NCBI GenBank assembly: GCA_016713735.1
Contig: JADJOP010000005.1
Span: forward strand, 62,001-126,000
Direction of reading: 5' to 3'
Length of the DNA stretch: 64,000 bases
Source: Bryobacterales bacterium
GTDB taxonomy: Bacteria; Acidobacteriota; Terriglobia; Bryobacterales; Bryobacteraceae
Part shown: positions 48,347 through 58,908 of the stretch, one piece after another
How the letters are laid out: every line of letters begins with the position of its first letter
Numbering within the stretch: position 1 is the first letter of the stretch
The notes under the pieces: generated by a model
The model's input: only the letters and a program-made list of their open reading frames with translations
Databases searched by the model: none
What the model was told of the DNA's origin: nothing
Translations under genes and position numbers: made by a program

Positions 48347-50446
48347 CTATTCTTCCTCCTCCTCCTTGCCCACACCTGCCGCCCGAGCCGCCGAAATGAT
48401 CTTATCGGCCTGCAACTGCGGCACAAAATCGTAGTGGTCGAACTCCATCGTGTACGAAGCCCGCCCCTGCGTCATCGAGATCAGGTCGTTGGCGTAGGTC
48501 AACATCTCCGCCATCGGCACCTGCGCGCGGATCACTTGCATGTTCCCTTTGGTGTCCATGCCGCCCACGCGTCCGCGCCTCCCGTTGAAATCACCCATCA
48601 GGTCGCCCGCATACTCGTTCGGGGCCACCACCTCCACATTCACAATCGGTTCCAGCAGCGCCGGCCTGGCCTGTTCCATCGCCAGCTTGAACGCCTTCCG
48701 GCCCGCCATCTTGAAACTCATTTCGTTCGAGTCGACGTCGTGGTAGGAGCCATCATACAGATCCACCTGGAAGTCCACAACCGGAAATCCCGCCAGATAG
48801 CCCTTCTCCGATGCCTCTACAATCCCTTTCTCCACAGCCGGAATGAACTGCCGCGGAATCGACCCGCCGAAAATCGAGTTCACAAACTTGAACTTCTCCC
48901 CGCGCGGCAACGGCGACATCCGGATGCGGCAATCGCCAAACTGCCCGTGCCCGCCCGTCTGCTTCTTGTGCCGCCCATGCACATCGGCCGATCCGCGAAT
49001 CGTCTCGCGATAGGGAATCTTCGGCGCCTTCAACTCCACGTCCACGTTGTAGCGCTTCTTCAAGCGCGACACCACGATCTCCACATGCTGCTGCCCCGTC
49101 CCGGCCAGCAGAAACTCGTTCGTCGCCTGATCGCGGTAAAACCGCAGCGACGTGTCCTCTTCGAGAATCCTCGTCAGCGCGTTCCCCATCCGGTCTTCGT
49201 CTTGCCGCGTCTTGGCCGACACCGCGTACGCAATCGACGGCTCGGCCAGTGTAACCGGAGGATAAATAATCGGAAACCCCTTCTCGGCCAGCGTGTCGCC
49301 CGTCAGCGTCTCCTTCAACTTCGCGATCACGCCAATATCGCCCGCGTGCAGCTCCTTCACCTCGGTCATCGACTTGCCCAGCGGACACGCAATATGCGCC
49401 AACCGTTCATCTGAGCCGTTGCGCGAATTGATGATGTGGCTATCGGCGGCAATCACCCCCGACATCACCTTGAAATACGACATCCGGCCCGCAAACGCGT
49501 CGGCCGTCGTCTTGAACACATAAATCGAGGCATGCTCGGAATCCGAAATCAGCCGCTTCTCTTCATGCCCGTCCTGAATCCCGATCATCTCCGTCCGCTT
49601 CAACGCCGACGGCAAATGGTCGGAAATGAAATCCGCCACCAGGTCCGTGCCGATGTTCAGCAGCGCCGAGCAGCACATGATCGGAAAGATCGTCCCCGCC
49701 CGCATCTCATCGTCGATCCCCGAACGCACATGCTCAGCCGCCAGCGTCCCGGTCTCGAAAAACTCCTCCATCAACTCGTCTTCGCCTTCAGCCACGGCCT
49801 CCACCAGCGCCGCATGCGCCTGCTGCGCCGCCTCGGCATACTCGGCCGGAATGGGGATCTCTTTCCCTTTCCCATTCCCGTTCGGCGTGTACTCAAACGC
49901 CTTCATCTCAATCAAATCGATCACACCCCGGAAGTCCCGCTCCTTCCCAATCGGCATGTGCACCGCCACGCAATGCTTGCCGAAAAACTCCGTGCACGAC
50001 GCCACGGCCTGCTCAAAGTCCGCCCGGTCCCGGTCCAGCTTGTTCACCACAATCGCCCGCGGCAGATGATATTCCTCGGCGATCTCCCACGCCTTCTCCG
50101 TCTGCACCTCCACGCCCGCCACCCCATCCACCACCACCAGCGCCGAATCGGCCGCCACTAGCGACGATCTCACATCATTAATGAAAATGTTGATCCCCGG
50201 CGCATCCAACAGGTTGATCTTCGTCTTCTTCCATTCCGCATACGCGACCGCCGTGGAGATCGTAATCTTCCGCGCCGTCTCCTCATCGTCGAAATCGGTG
50301 ACCGTGTTGCCTTCGTCCACTCTTGTCAGGCGGTTGGTCGCCCCGGTCAAATACAGCAGCCCCGCCGCCAGTGTGGTCTTCCCACAGTTCAAATGGCCGA
50401 CGAGGCCCACGTTCCGGATATCATTGCCGTCGTATGTTTTCAGCAT
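48347..50446 (-). CDS. Elongation factor G-like GTPase (EF-G2 type)
   Basis: A protein of 699 residues. G1 is GHLNCGKT (17-24), G3 is DAPG (81-84) and G4 is NKLD. The switch I part reads ETARKITIS, not the RGITI of true EF-G, which is typical of the second, EF-G-like group. Domains II-V follow: FKTTADAFAGRMSYFKVMSG, then HVEIVVSRLKKRYNVDVELK, then PVVDFQVDLYDGSYHDVDSN, then MAEMLTYANDLISMTQGRAS. It may act in ribosome recycling or stress translation; the precise role of this group is not settled. Met at 50446 is chosen because the 62 codons before it are not EF-G-like. Confidence 0.85.
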   Translation of the reverse strand: MLKTYDGNDIRNVGLVGHLNCGKTTLAAGLLYLTGATNRLTRVDEGNTVTDFDDEETARKITISTAVAYAEWKKTKINLLDAPGINIFINDVRSSLVAADSALVVVDGVAGVEVQTEKAWEIAEEYHLPRAIVVNKLDRDRADFEQAVASCTEFFGKHCVAVHMPIGKERDFRGVIDLIEMKAFEYTPNGNGKGKEIPIPAEYAEAAQQAHAALVEAVAEGEDELMEEFFETGTLAAEHVRSGIDDEMRAGTIFPIMCCSALLNIGTDLVADFISDHLPSALKRTEMIGIQDGHEEKRLISDSEHASIYVFKTTADAFAGRMSYFKVMSGVIAADSHIINSRNGSDERLAHIACPLGKSMTEVKELHAGDIGVIAKLKETLTGDTLAEKGFPIIYPPVTLAEPSIAYAVSAKTRQDEDRMGNALTRILEEDTSLRFYRDQATNEFLLAGTGQQHVEIVVSRLKKRYNVDVELKAPKIPYRETIRGSADVHGRHKKQTGGHGQFGDCRIRMSPLPRGEKFKFVNSIFGGSIPRQFIPAVEKGIVEASEKGYLAGFPVVDFQVDLYDGSYHDVDSNEMSFKMAGRKAFKLAMEQARPALLEPIVNVEVVAPNEYAGDLMGDFNGRRGRVGGMDTKGNMQVIRAQVPMAEMLTYANDLISMTQGRASYTMEFDHYDFVPQLQADKIISAARAAGVGKEEEEE

Positions 50447-50638
50447 CGCTGCTCCTGGAAGTACAGTATTCGCAGCGGCAAACCCGGCCGGTTGTTCTTT
50501 AACCCGGCCGGCTGCTCCGGTTGGAGCGCCGCTGGCGGGTGTTACAAAAATCGACCATGATCGTAACACACAGCCGCGCCCCACTCTCCCCCGCCGGCCA
50601 CCCCCGCCTCTGGCCTCCATCCCCCACCCCAACTCTGC

Positions 50639-50644
50639 TATCGT
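50639..50644 (+). promoter_or_regulatory. -10-like TATCGT before the serine hydrolase
   Basis: CTGCTATCGT ends 8 nt before the ATG at 50653. A weak match, listed because the spacing repeats that of other starts. Confidence 0.3.
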
Positions 50645-50652
50645 GTCTGGCG

Positions 50653-51902
50653 ATGACCCGCAAATCCCTCCTCTTCGCCCTCCTCCCCCTCACCGCCCTC
50701 CTCGCCGCCGACCCCGCCGCCGCACCCCCTCCTCCACTGACCCCGCCCGCCTCGCCCGCATCGCCCCCCGCATGAAAGCCTTCGTCGACCAGGGCGCCAT
50801 CTCCGGCGCCGTCACCCTCCTCCTCCACAACGGCAAACTCGTCCACCACGAAGCCGTCGGCATGGCCGACCTCGAAGCCCGCAAGCCCATGGCCAAGGAC
50901 TCCATCTTCCAGATCATGTCCATGACCAAGCCCACCGTCGCCGTCTGCATCATGATGCTCGTCGAGGAAGGCCGCATCGCCCTCACCGACCCCGTCGAAA
51001 AACACCTCCCCGAGTTCCGCGGCCAGCTCCTCATCGCCGCCAAATCCCCCGACGGCGCCCTCACCCTCAAAAAACCCTCCCGCCCCATCACCATCCGCGA
51101 CCTCCTCACCCACACCTCCGGCCTCGCCCCCAACCCGCCCGATGGCCTCAAGGAGCTCTATCAGAAAATGGACCGCCCCCTCCGCGAAGCCGTCCTCGTC
51201 TACTCCCAAACGCCCCTCATCTTCGAACCCGGCGCCCAGTGGTCCTACTCCAACATGGGCATCGCCACCCTCGGCCGCATCGTCGAAGCCGTCGCCGACC
51301 AGCCCTTCGAACAGTTCCTCGCCAACCGCGTCCTTGCCCCCCTCGGCATGAAGGACAGCTTCATCTTCCCCCCCGAAGACAAAAAGCCCCGCATCGCCGC
51401 TCTTTACGATCTGAAGAACGGCAAACTCACCAAGGCCGGCCCCGAAAAACTCGGCGGCGATGCCATGCACTACCGCAAAGGCGCCGTCTACTCCGCCCCC
51501 GAATTCGGCCTCTACTCCACCGCCTCTGACCTCTCAGCTTTCTATGAAATGACCCGCCTCGGCGGCGTCGTCCCCTCCTGGGTCCAAGGCCCCGGCACAA
51601 CCCCCGGCAAGCGCCTCCTCTCCCCCGCCTCCGTCGCCGTCATGACCAAGCTCCACACCGCCGGCATCAAGGCCGGCCACAACCCCGGCACCGGCTTCGG
51701 CCTCGCCTGGGAGGTCGTCCAATCCGAACAAGGCGAGCTCAACCTCTGGTCCGTCGGCTCCTATGGCCACGGCGGCGCCTTCGGCACCCACGGCTGGATC
51801 GACCCCGCCAAACACCTCGTCGGCGTCTTCCTCATCCAAGGCGGCGACGCCACCACGGTCAAATACTCGTTCCTTAACCTGGCGGGGGCTTCGGTTCAGT
51901 AA
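50653..51902 (+). CDS. Secreted serine hydrolase, beta-lactamase/esterase fold, one frameshift
   Basis: About 417 residues when joined. Signal peptide MTRKSLLFALLPLTALLAAD starts at 50653. The frame breaks near 50726 in a run of five C. The mature enzyme has the class C layout: SMTKP (SxxK with the nucleophile Ser), WSYSNMG (YSN) and SYGHGGAFGTHG (HxG). ITIRDLLTHTSGLAPNPPDG is a usual flanking segment. It probably cleaves esters or D-peptides rather than antibiotics. Confidence 0.88.
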
Positions 51903-52402
51903 CCGCTCAGCCATCGTACCCAGCTTCGACCTGAGGGACTGCCTGTTGCTTCCGTTCCGCATCCAGCTGACTAAGTGGAGTAACTGCTGCTCCTCGGTAG
52001 TAACAATCATAAGCCCGCCGTCCTCGCCGCCTGGGCACTCCTTCCGCGCCCTGGGGCACCCCGCAAACGGTGCGGCGGGTTCTCGTCCAGCATACCCTCA
52101 CGGCCGGTGACAGTCCTCAGGCCTCGCCCGCACTACGCGGTGGCCAGGCGACGAAGGAATCCATCCAAATCATCGCATTTCTGCAACCTCGCGCCGGCAG
52201 AAACTCCGTTGACAGCTCATAGCGGGTAACATGAGGGGAGTCTGAACCAACGGGCGTCCCGAAAGCTTGTAATGATAAGATGTGCCCGATAAGCTCGTTC
52301 ACGCCGCCAGTCGGAGCTATAGTCCGGCCTGCTCGACCTCTTACGCAATATCGCCAATCTGAGGAAAAATTGGCTCAATCCGCCAGCGGCGGAACCGCGC
52401 CC
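51903..52402. other. No recognisable gene
   Basis: About 500 nt with balanced base use and no long ORF showing the codon pattern of the region. No similarity recognised. It adjoins the decayed hydrolase and may be part of the same ruined segment. Confidence 0.5.
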
Positions 52403-53157
52403 GATCGGCCCGCGTCCATCAATTCAAACCGATATGAACGGCGTCAAACTTCACTACCTCGGATGGGAGGCCAGGAGAGGTCTTGATGTCCTTCCCGTCC
52501 GCGCTGGGGCTGCTGGCGACTTTCAGCCGCTGGCAGTCCGCCTCACGGACAGGTCAGGTCCTTGGGCTCATAACCCGGGGAAGCTCAATCAGAGAACCCG
52601 GATACTTGTTCATCGGATCCGTCGCAGTTGGTTGAAGACTTAAGGACGTCGTGGACTCTTCAGAAGGTCGAGCGCGCAACCCTCGGCTTTGAATCCGGAT
52701 AAATGACTTGTCCGCGACTCTGCATCCTGATTCCGCAACGGGTCGTAAGCTCAATTTACTTGACGCAGCCTACTAACCTTCCCGAAGAACGCTGAACTGG
52801 CCGAAGGCACGCAGCAAGACATCCTCCGCTCCCAGGTGCCGCAAAATGGATGTTGAACGGTCATCGCCCGCTCAAGCAACCACCACCCCGACTACAAACC
52901 AATTCAAGCTCCAGCGCTCGAGGGTTTGCCAACACCTCGGCGAACCGCGCGTCGCTCTCTCCGACGCCGCTGGTTGGAGGGAGATGCTCAACGACGCACT
53001 GTAAGCAGACCGGTGGCCCTCACTAAGAAGGAACAGGACCGGGCCGAATGCACATTCGCGCACCCCCGCAGGCCATGAGGAACGGCAAGGCCGCATGTTG
53101 GGCTAACTCAACTCATGGCGGCTTCCTCTTCGATCAAAAAGTTCAACAGGAAATGCC
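52403..53157 (+). pseudogene. Decayed alpha/beta hydrolase
   Basis: Fragments of one hydrolase appear in order but in shifting frames with stops between: DRPASI, then TDMNGVKLHYLGW (usual GVxLxxLDWGG), DFQPLAVRLTDRFQVLGLIT followed by RGSSIREPGY (usual TRRGxGxSxxPxxGY). DVVDSLQKVERATLG, KLNLLDAAY (usual IYLDAAY) and ANSTHGGFLFDQKVQQEM (usual ANHYxFxSNEADVLREM) follow. The nucleophile elbow GHSxxG is not recognisable. Many indels and substitutions are spread over 750 nt, so this is true decay, not a read error. Assignment rests on my memory of Acidobacteria hydrolases and is moderate. Confidence 0.6.
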
Positions 53158-53463
53158 CTCCTGCCCGACCTGAGCGCGGCCTGCGCGTCACGATCCCCGC
53201 AACCTCCTGGCCCAGGAGATGCGCCAACCCTGCCCGCGACCGGTCTCTCCCGGCTCATCCGCGCCCTAGTTCAAACCCGAAGGCCCTGGAATCGCATCGC
53301 GATCCCGCGCATCGAGCCAGGTGCATCTGCAGCGGGCCCCCCATCCGCGCTCCTGGTCCGTGTGCGGCCGCAGCGACGCCCGGAAGGTCAGGCGCGTAAG
53401 CCCCATAACCCGTGGAAGACTTCCTGGGCCGAGAACTCCTCTTTTGTCGACGTCGAGCCCCCC
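53158..53463. other. No recognisable gene
   Basis: About 300 nt between the ruined hydrolase and the stop of the PQQ dehydrogenase. CATAACCCGTGGAAG at about 53405 nearly repeats CATAACCCGGGGAAG at about 52569; the meaning is unclear. Confidence 0.4.
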
Positions 53464-55086
53464 CTACCGCCGCAACCCAAACACAAACAACCCATTCCCC
53501 GCCGCCACCGCCACATACTGCTGCCCGTTCACCGCATACGTAATCGGCCCGTTCGCCATCGCCCCGCCCAGCGACGTCCGCCACAACACCTTCCCCGTCC
53601 TCGCATCGATCGCAAAGAAATGCTCCTCCCGGTTGCCCGTGAACAACAAATCCGATGCCGTCGTCAAAATCCCCGAATCCGTCACATCAATAAAATCCAA
53701 CTGCCACTTCTTCTCCCCCGTCGCCCCATCCACCGCCATCACCGCCCCATGCCCTTGATCCGGCTTCCGCGTATTCACCTGCGTCCCCCGGCTCAAGCCA
53801 AAGCTGGATCGCGGATAACCACCCAGAAACCTCTGCCCCTCCACATACTTGTCCGGCGCCTTCACAAAGGTCGAGTAACTCCCGTTCCACGCAGAAAAGT
53901 AAAACAGGCCCGTCCTCGGACTATAAGAAGGCGAATACCAGTTCGTGCCTCCCTGCACCCCCGGATAAATCAGCGTTCCTTCCTTCGACGGCGCCGCGCC
54001 CTCCACCTTCTTCGGACGGCCCCTCGCATCAAACCCAACCATCCACGTCACCTTGGTGAACGGCTTTCCCGTCAGAAACTCGCCCGTCTTCCGGTCCAGC
54101 ACGTAGTACAGCCCATTGCGGTTGGCCCACATGATCACCGCCCGCGTGCGCCCCTGCACCTCGAGATCGCCCAGCACCGGCACCTGCACCGCGTCATAGT
54201 CCAACTCATCGTGCGGCGTGAATTGATAGTGCCACTTCAGCTTCCCGGTATCGGCATCCAGCGCCACCACGCAATCCGAATACAGGTTGTCGCCCAACCG
54301 CCCATCGCCATTCCAATCCGGACCCGGATTGCCAATCCCCCAGTAAGTCAGGTTCGTAGCCGCATCATACGACCCGGTTACCCAAACCGAGCCTCCACCC
54401 GTCTTCCACGAATCCCCCGCCCACGTCTCATTGCCCGGTTCGCCCGGCCCTGGGGCCGTGTGGAACCGCCACAACTCCTTACCCGTTGCCGCCTCATAAG
54501 CAGCCAGGTAGCCCCGAATGCCATACTCGCCCCCAGCCACACCCACGATCACCTTGTCCTTCACAACTAACGGCGCATGAGTCAACGAATACCCGGCCTC
54601 CGGCTTGTCCACGGCGACGTTCCACACCGCCTTGCCGCTCTTGGCATCCACGGCGATCAACCGCCCGTCGATCGTCCCCATGAACAGCGAATCGCCCAGC
54701 ACGGCCAAGCCCCGGTTCACCCGCCCGCAACACACCCGGCTCTCTTTCGACGGCGTATGGCTATAGGTCCAGAAAATCCGTCCTGTCGCCGCATCCATCG
54801 CCACAATGTCGTTCGGCGCCTGCACCGTATAGAGGATCCCGTCCACCACCAGCGGCGTCGCTTCAAACTTCTCAAACGAAGCCGCCTGAAACACCCACTT
54901 CAATTCCAGATCGCGCACGTTCCCCGGATGAATCGATGTAAGCGTGCTATACCGCTGGCTCAGGTTCGTGCCCGAGTACGTGAGCCAGTTCTGCGGCTCC
55001 CGCTCGGCATTCTTCAGCCGCTCCCAACTCACCTGCCCCTGGCAAATACAAACACTCAACGCCGCTACCAATAAACTCGATCTCAT
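53464..55086 (-). CDS. PQQ-dependent alcohol dehydrogenase with lanthanide-type metal site
   Basis: A protein of 540 residues, periplasmic (signal peptide to about residue 17), with an eight-bladed propeller. The vicinal disulfide is VCCGRVNRG (Cys119-120). Metal and catalytic residues: Glu187 in GGEYGIRGY, Asn253 in GIGNPGPDW, Asp296 in HDELDYDAV. Asp298 two residues later is the extra carboxylate found in lanthanide enzymes (XoxF type); calcium enzymes have Ala there. W-docking repeats such as DAATGRIFWTYS, DAKSGKAVWNV and DGATGEKKWQLD mark the blades. Its start overlaps the stop of the cytochrome c gene by 4 nt, so cytochrome c is the likely electron acceptor. Confidence 0.9.
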   Translation of the reverse strand: MRSSLLVAALSVCICQGQVSWERLKNAEREPQNWLTYSGTNLSQRYSTLTSIHPGNVRDLELKWVFQAASFEKFEATPLVVDGILYTVQAPNDIVAMDAATGRIFWTYSHTPSKESRVCCGRVNRGLAVLGDSLFMGTIDGRLIAVDAKSGKAVWNVAVDKPEAGYSLTHAPLVVKDKVIVGVAGGEYGIRGYLAAYEAATGKELWRFHTAPGPGEPGNETWAGDSWKTGGGSVWVTGSYDAATNLTYWGIGNPGPDWNGDGRLGDNLYSDCVVALDADTGKLKWHYQFTPHDELDYDAVQVPVLGDLEVQGRTRAVIMWANRNGLYYVLDRKTGEFLTGKPFTKVTWMVGFDARGRPKKVEGAAPSKEGTLIYPGVQGGTNWYSPSYSPRTGLFYFSAWNGSYSTFVKAPDKYVEGQRFLGGYPRSSFGLSRGTQVNTRKPDQGHGAVMAVDGATGEKKWQLDFIDVTDSGILTTASDLLFTGNREEHFFAIDARTGKVLWRTSLGGAMANGPITYAVNGQQYVAVAAGNGLFVFGLRR

Positions 55087-55847
55087 TGCGCACCCTTCTG
55101 TTTCGCCAGATAGGCGATCAGGTCAGCCAGCTCCTGGGCGCTAAACCGTCCCTGGTAAGAAGGCATCCACGACCGCGCCGGCCCCTCTTCCTTCACCTCG
55201 CTCCGGTCAATCGATCGCAACGCGCCCTCCTGGTCCACTAACTGCAAACTATACATATCCTGATTCAGCAGTAACCCCGACAACGCCGCGCCGGACTTAC
55301 GAATCACCCGCACCGGCCGCGTCCCCATCGGATAGGCCGCATCGGCCTCAAGAATGGCGGTTTCAATCTCAATCGCCCGCAGCAGGTGCCCCACATCGCT
55401 CAGGTCCGGCCCCGAGCGTCCCCCTGCCCCCTGAATTCGATGACATCCGCTGCAGCCGCCCTGCTTCTCAAACAATACCCTCCCCCGGCCCGCATCTCCC
55501 TTCTCCGCCGCAATCGACCGCCGGCTCTTCGTGTCATGCATCGTCCGCAGATACGCCACAATCATCTTCGCCCGCACCGGCGCAATCGGCGTCGCCGGCA
55601 TCGCCGTCCCCGGCACGCCGTTGATGATGATCCGGATCAGGTCTTCATCGGTCTGCGCAATCTTGAACTTACCCCGCCCAAGGTCAATCCCCGACACCGA
55701 CGCCCCGTCCCCGCCATGACAACCGACACAATTCATGCGATAGGTCTGCCCGCCGACCTCAATATCGCCCTGCGTATAGCTATGGTCCTGGCCAAGCGCA
55801 AGGCGGGCCAACGCCAGCAAACCGAAAACCCAGAATCGAAGTGTCAC
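55083..55847 (-). CDS. Dihaem cytochrome c, partner of the PQQ dehydrogenase
   Basis: A protein of 254 residues with a signal peptide. Two haem sites: NCVGCHGGDG and GCSGCHRIQG. The C-terminal 100 residues contain the planctomycete/acidobacterial motif RVIRKSGAALSGLLLNQDMY (haem-associated domain) and end FSAQELADLIAYLAKQKG. It should pass electrons from the quinoprotein to the respiratory chain. GTG at 55847 is preceded by TACCAT 8 nt upstream. Confidence 0.88.
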   Translation of the reverse strand: MTLRFWVFGLLALARLALGQDHSYTQGDIEVGGQTYRMNCVGCHGGDGASVSGIDLGRGKFKIAQTDEDLIRIIINGVPGTAMPATPIAPVRAKMIVAYLRTMHDTKSRRSIAAEKGDAGRGRVLFEKQGGCSGCHRIQGAGGRSGPDLSDVGHLLRAIEIETAILEADAAYPMGTRPVRVIRKSGAALSGLLLNQDMYSLQLVDQEGALRSIDRSEVKEEGPARSWMPSYQGRFSAQELADLIAYLAKQKGAQ

Positions 55848-55972
55848 GCCTGCTTATGGTAGCTGCATTCCCCTCCGCCTCGCCACGCGTGAGTCACCCT
55901 CACATTTCCTGCCTCCCCGTCCCCGCTGTCCACTCCCGAGCCCCTCCCACGAAACACGCCCTTGTCCCTTCG

Positions 55973-56067
55973 TCCTCTCCCGCCAACACCGCCCTCCCCT
56001 CCCACTCAAGCCACCAACGCGCCCTCCCCCGTTCCTCCTCTCCCGCCAACACCGCCCTCCCCTCCCA
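55973..56067 (+). repeat. Two exact 32-bp repeats, period 63 bp, in a C-rich tract
   Basis: The 32-bp block starting TCCTCTCCCGCCAACACC occurs at 55973-56004 and 56036-56067, and shorter pieces continue to about 56110. The tract lies upstream of the cytochrome gene and downstream of nothing on the other strand. Confidence 0.8.
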
Positions 56068-56167
56068 TTGCACCCACTCACACGCCCTTCCCCCTTGCTC
56101 CCGGCCTCTCGCCACAACCCTTGTATAAAACTGCGACAAATCCCGGACAATATCGTACGTTTACAAA

Positions 56168-56181
56168 TGTTAAATGTAACA
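56168..56181. promoter_or_regulatory. Inverted repeat TGTTA-N4-TAACA
   Basis: A perfect 5-bp inverted repeat with 4-nt spacing in an AT-rich patch upstream of the MarR-family gene. It resembles a regulator half-site pair and may be bound by that regulator. Confidence 0.4.
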
Positions 56182-56207
56182 AGAAACAATCAAGTAACAA
56201 CGATGGT

Positions 56208-56217
56208 CGTTATAACG
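56208..56217. promoter_or_regulatory. Palindrome CGTTATAACG
   Basis: A perfect 10-bp palindrome in the same AT-rich patch, 152 nt upstream of the MarR start and just before the promoter-like TGCTATGCT near 56228-56236. A candidate autoregulatory operator. Confidence 0.45.
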
Positions 56218-56359
56218 TTAGTAAGTCTGCTGTGCTATGCTAAACGCTTTAAACCCCGTTGTTCGCTGGAGTGTTTCAGATTTTAGGAGCCGAAAGCCTG
56301 GGCCAAGTAGGCTAACCCGCTCCTCTCTCCAGCGGCACAGGAGGACGGGAGGTTTGCTA

Positions 56360-56818
56360 GTGCCAGGAAAAATCAGCGCGGAGATTCGCCTGTCGAAATC
56401 ACCAATCGAACCGGAAGTCGAAGCCTTTCTCAATATCCAGCGGACAGCCGAGATCCAACTTGGGCAGTTGACTCAGCTCCTCCGCCCCCTTGGGCTTTCA
56501 CCCGCCCAATATAATGTCCTCAGAATCCTCCGCGGCGCCGGAGAGCAAGGCCTTCCTTGTGGCGAAATCGCCACCCGCATGATCTCTCGCGACCCCGACA
56601 TCACGCGCCTCATCGACCGCATGGAGCAGCGTGGCTGGGTCACCCGCACCCGCTCGAACCAGGACCGCCGCGTCGTCACCGTGAGCGCTCAACCCGCCGC
56701 CCTCGAGATCCTCGCCGCGCTCGACGAGCAGGTGGCCATCCTCCACCGGTCCCAGTTCTCCCCATTCAACGCCTCGCGAGTGCTCACCCTCATCTCGCTG
56801 CTCGAAGAATTGCGCTAA
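56360..56818 (+). CDS. MarR-family transcriptional regulator
   Basis: A protein of 152 residues from GTG at 56360, with GGGAGG 7 nt upstream; the frame open before it is Arg-rich and unlike the family. Winged-helix motif: GLSPAQYNVLRILRG, then CGEIATRMISRDPDITRLID, then QRGWVTRTRSNQDRRVVTVS. It resembles the MarR at 47865. The AT-rich region upstream holds two palindromes, so self-regulation is likely. Confidence 0.85.
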   Translation: MPGKISAEIRLSKSPIEPEVEAFLNIQRTAEIQLGQLTQLLRPLGLSPAQYNVLRILRGAGEQGLPCGEIATRMISRDPDITRLIDRMEQRGWVTRTRSNQDRRVVTVSAQPAALEILAALDEQVAILHRSQFSPFNASRVLTLISLLEELR

Positions 56819-57214
56819 CCCTCTCCGCGGCCGTTCCCACCCCCACCCCAGCCCCCGTGCGCCCATCGGAATGATCGCCTTTTCTTCGCCAATTCCCCCG
56901 TACACACATTTTGTGACAAAACGAACCCAAACTTCTATTGCAAACAAACAACTTTCCTCTCAGCCCCATCCCTGCATCTCACGCCCTTCCTCCTCTCCCC
57001 CCTACCCTTCGCCTGCACCCCCACCGTCCCAACCCTGCCACCAGACCCTCACCCCAACTCGCCCCTTCCCACCACCTCCGCCCCGCCACCCCCCGTTCGC
57101 CCTCCCCTCGCCAGGCCTCACCCCGCACCGCGCCCCTCCCCCCCTCCCCGCCGCTTGCCCTCCCCGCCGCTTGCCCTCCCCTTCGCCCCTTCGATAGGAT
57201 GGTAGATTCCCACG
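56819..57214. other. C-rich intergenic region before aroC
   Basis: About 395 nt without a gene. From about 56960 it is C-rich, and CCGCCGCTTGCCCTCC repeats twice near 57149-57180. GGTAGATTC seven bases before the aroC ATG may be a -10 element. Confidence 0.5.
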
Positions 57215-58386
<1,172 letters not shown>

Positions 58387-58387
<1 letters not shown>

Positions 58388-58902
58388 TGGCTTACAAGAT
58401 CGTCAAACTCGGCCACCCCGTCCTCGAACAGGTCGCCGAACCCGTCCAGCAATTCGACACCCCCGAACTCCGTGAACTCGTCGACGGCATGTTCGAGACC
58501 ATGTACGCCAACAAAGGCGTCGGTCTCGCCGCCCCGCAGGTCAACGTCAGCCAGCGCGTCACCGTCATCGACACCTCCAACGGCGAGGACCCCGACGCCA
58601 AGGTCGTCCTCATCAATCCCGAGATCACCAAGCTCGAAGGCACGCAGCTCGGTGAAGAGGGCTGCCTCTCCATCCCCGGCTTCCGCGAAGACGTGAAGCG
58701 CGCCATGAAGGCCACCATCCGCGCCCGCAACGTCAAGGGCGAGGAGTTCGAAATCACCGGCGAGGAACTGCTCGCCCGCGCCATGCAGCACGAGATCGAC
58801 CACCTCAACGGCATCCTCTTCCTGCAGCACCTCAGCGCCCTCAAGCGCGATCTCATCCGCCGCAAGATCCGCAAGCTCCAAAAAGCCGGCGAGTGGGATT
58901 GA
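58387..58902 (+). CDS. def: Peptide deformylase
   Basis: Removes the formyl group from new proteins. The protein is 171 residues with the three motifs GVGLAAPQV, EGCLSIPG (metal Cys) and QHEIDHLNGILF (HExxH metal His pair). The gene directly precedes fmt, as in many bacteria. Confidence 0.96.
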
Positions 58903-58908
58903 TCCGCC

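Noticed and set aside
51534..52010. Open frame of 158 codons on the - strand at the end of the serine hydrolase
   Set aside because: Mostly antisense to the hydrolase C-terminus; no family features.
52556..52600. GGGCTCATAACCC as an initiator tRNA anticodon arm
   Set aside because: No acceptor, D or T arms can be folded around it; the stretch reads better as part of the decayed hydrolase.
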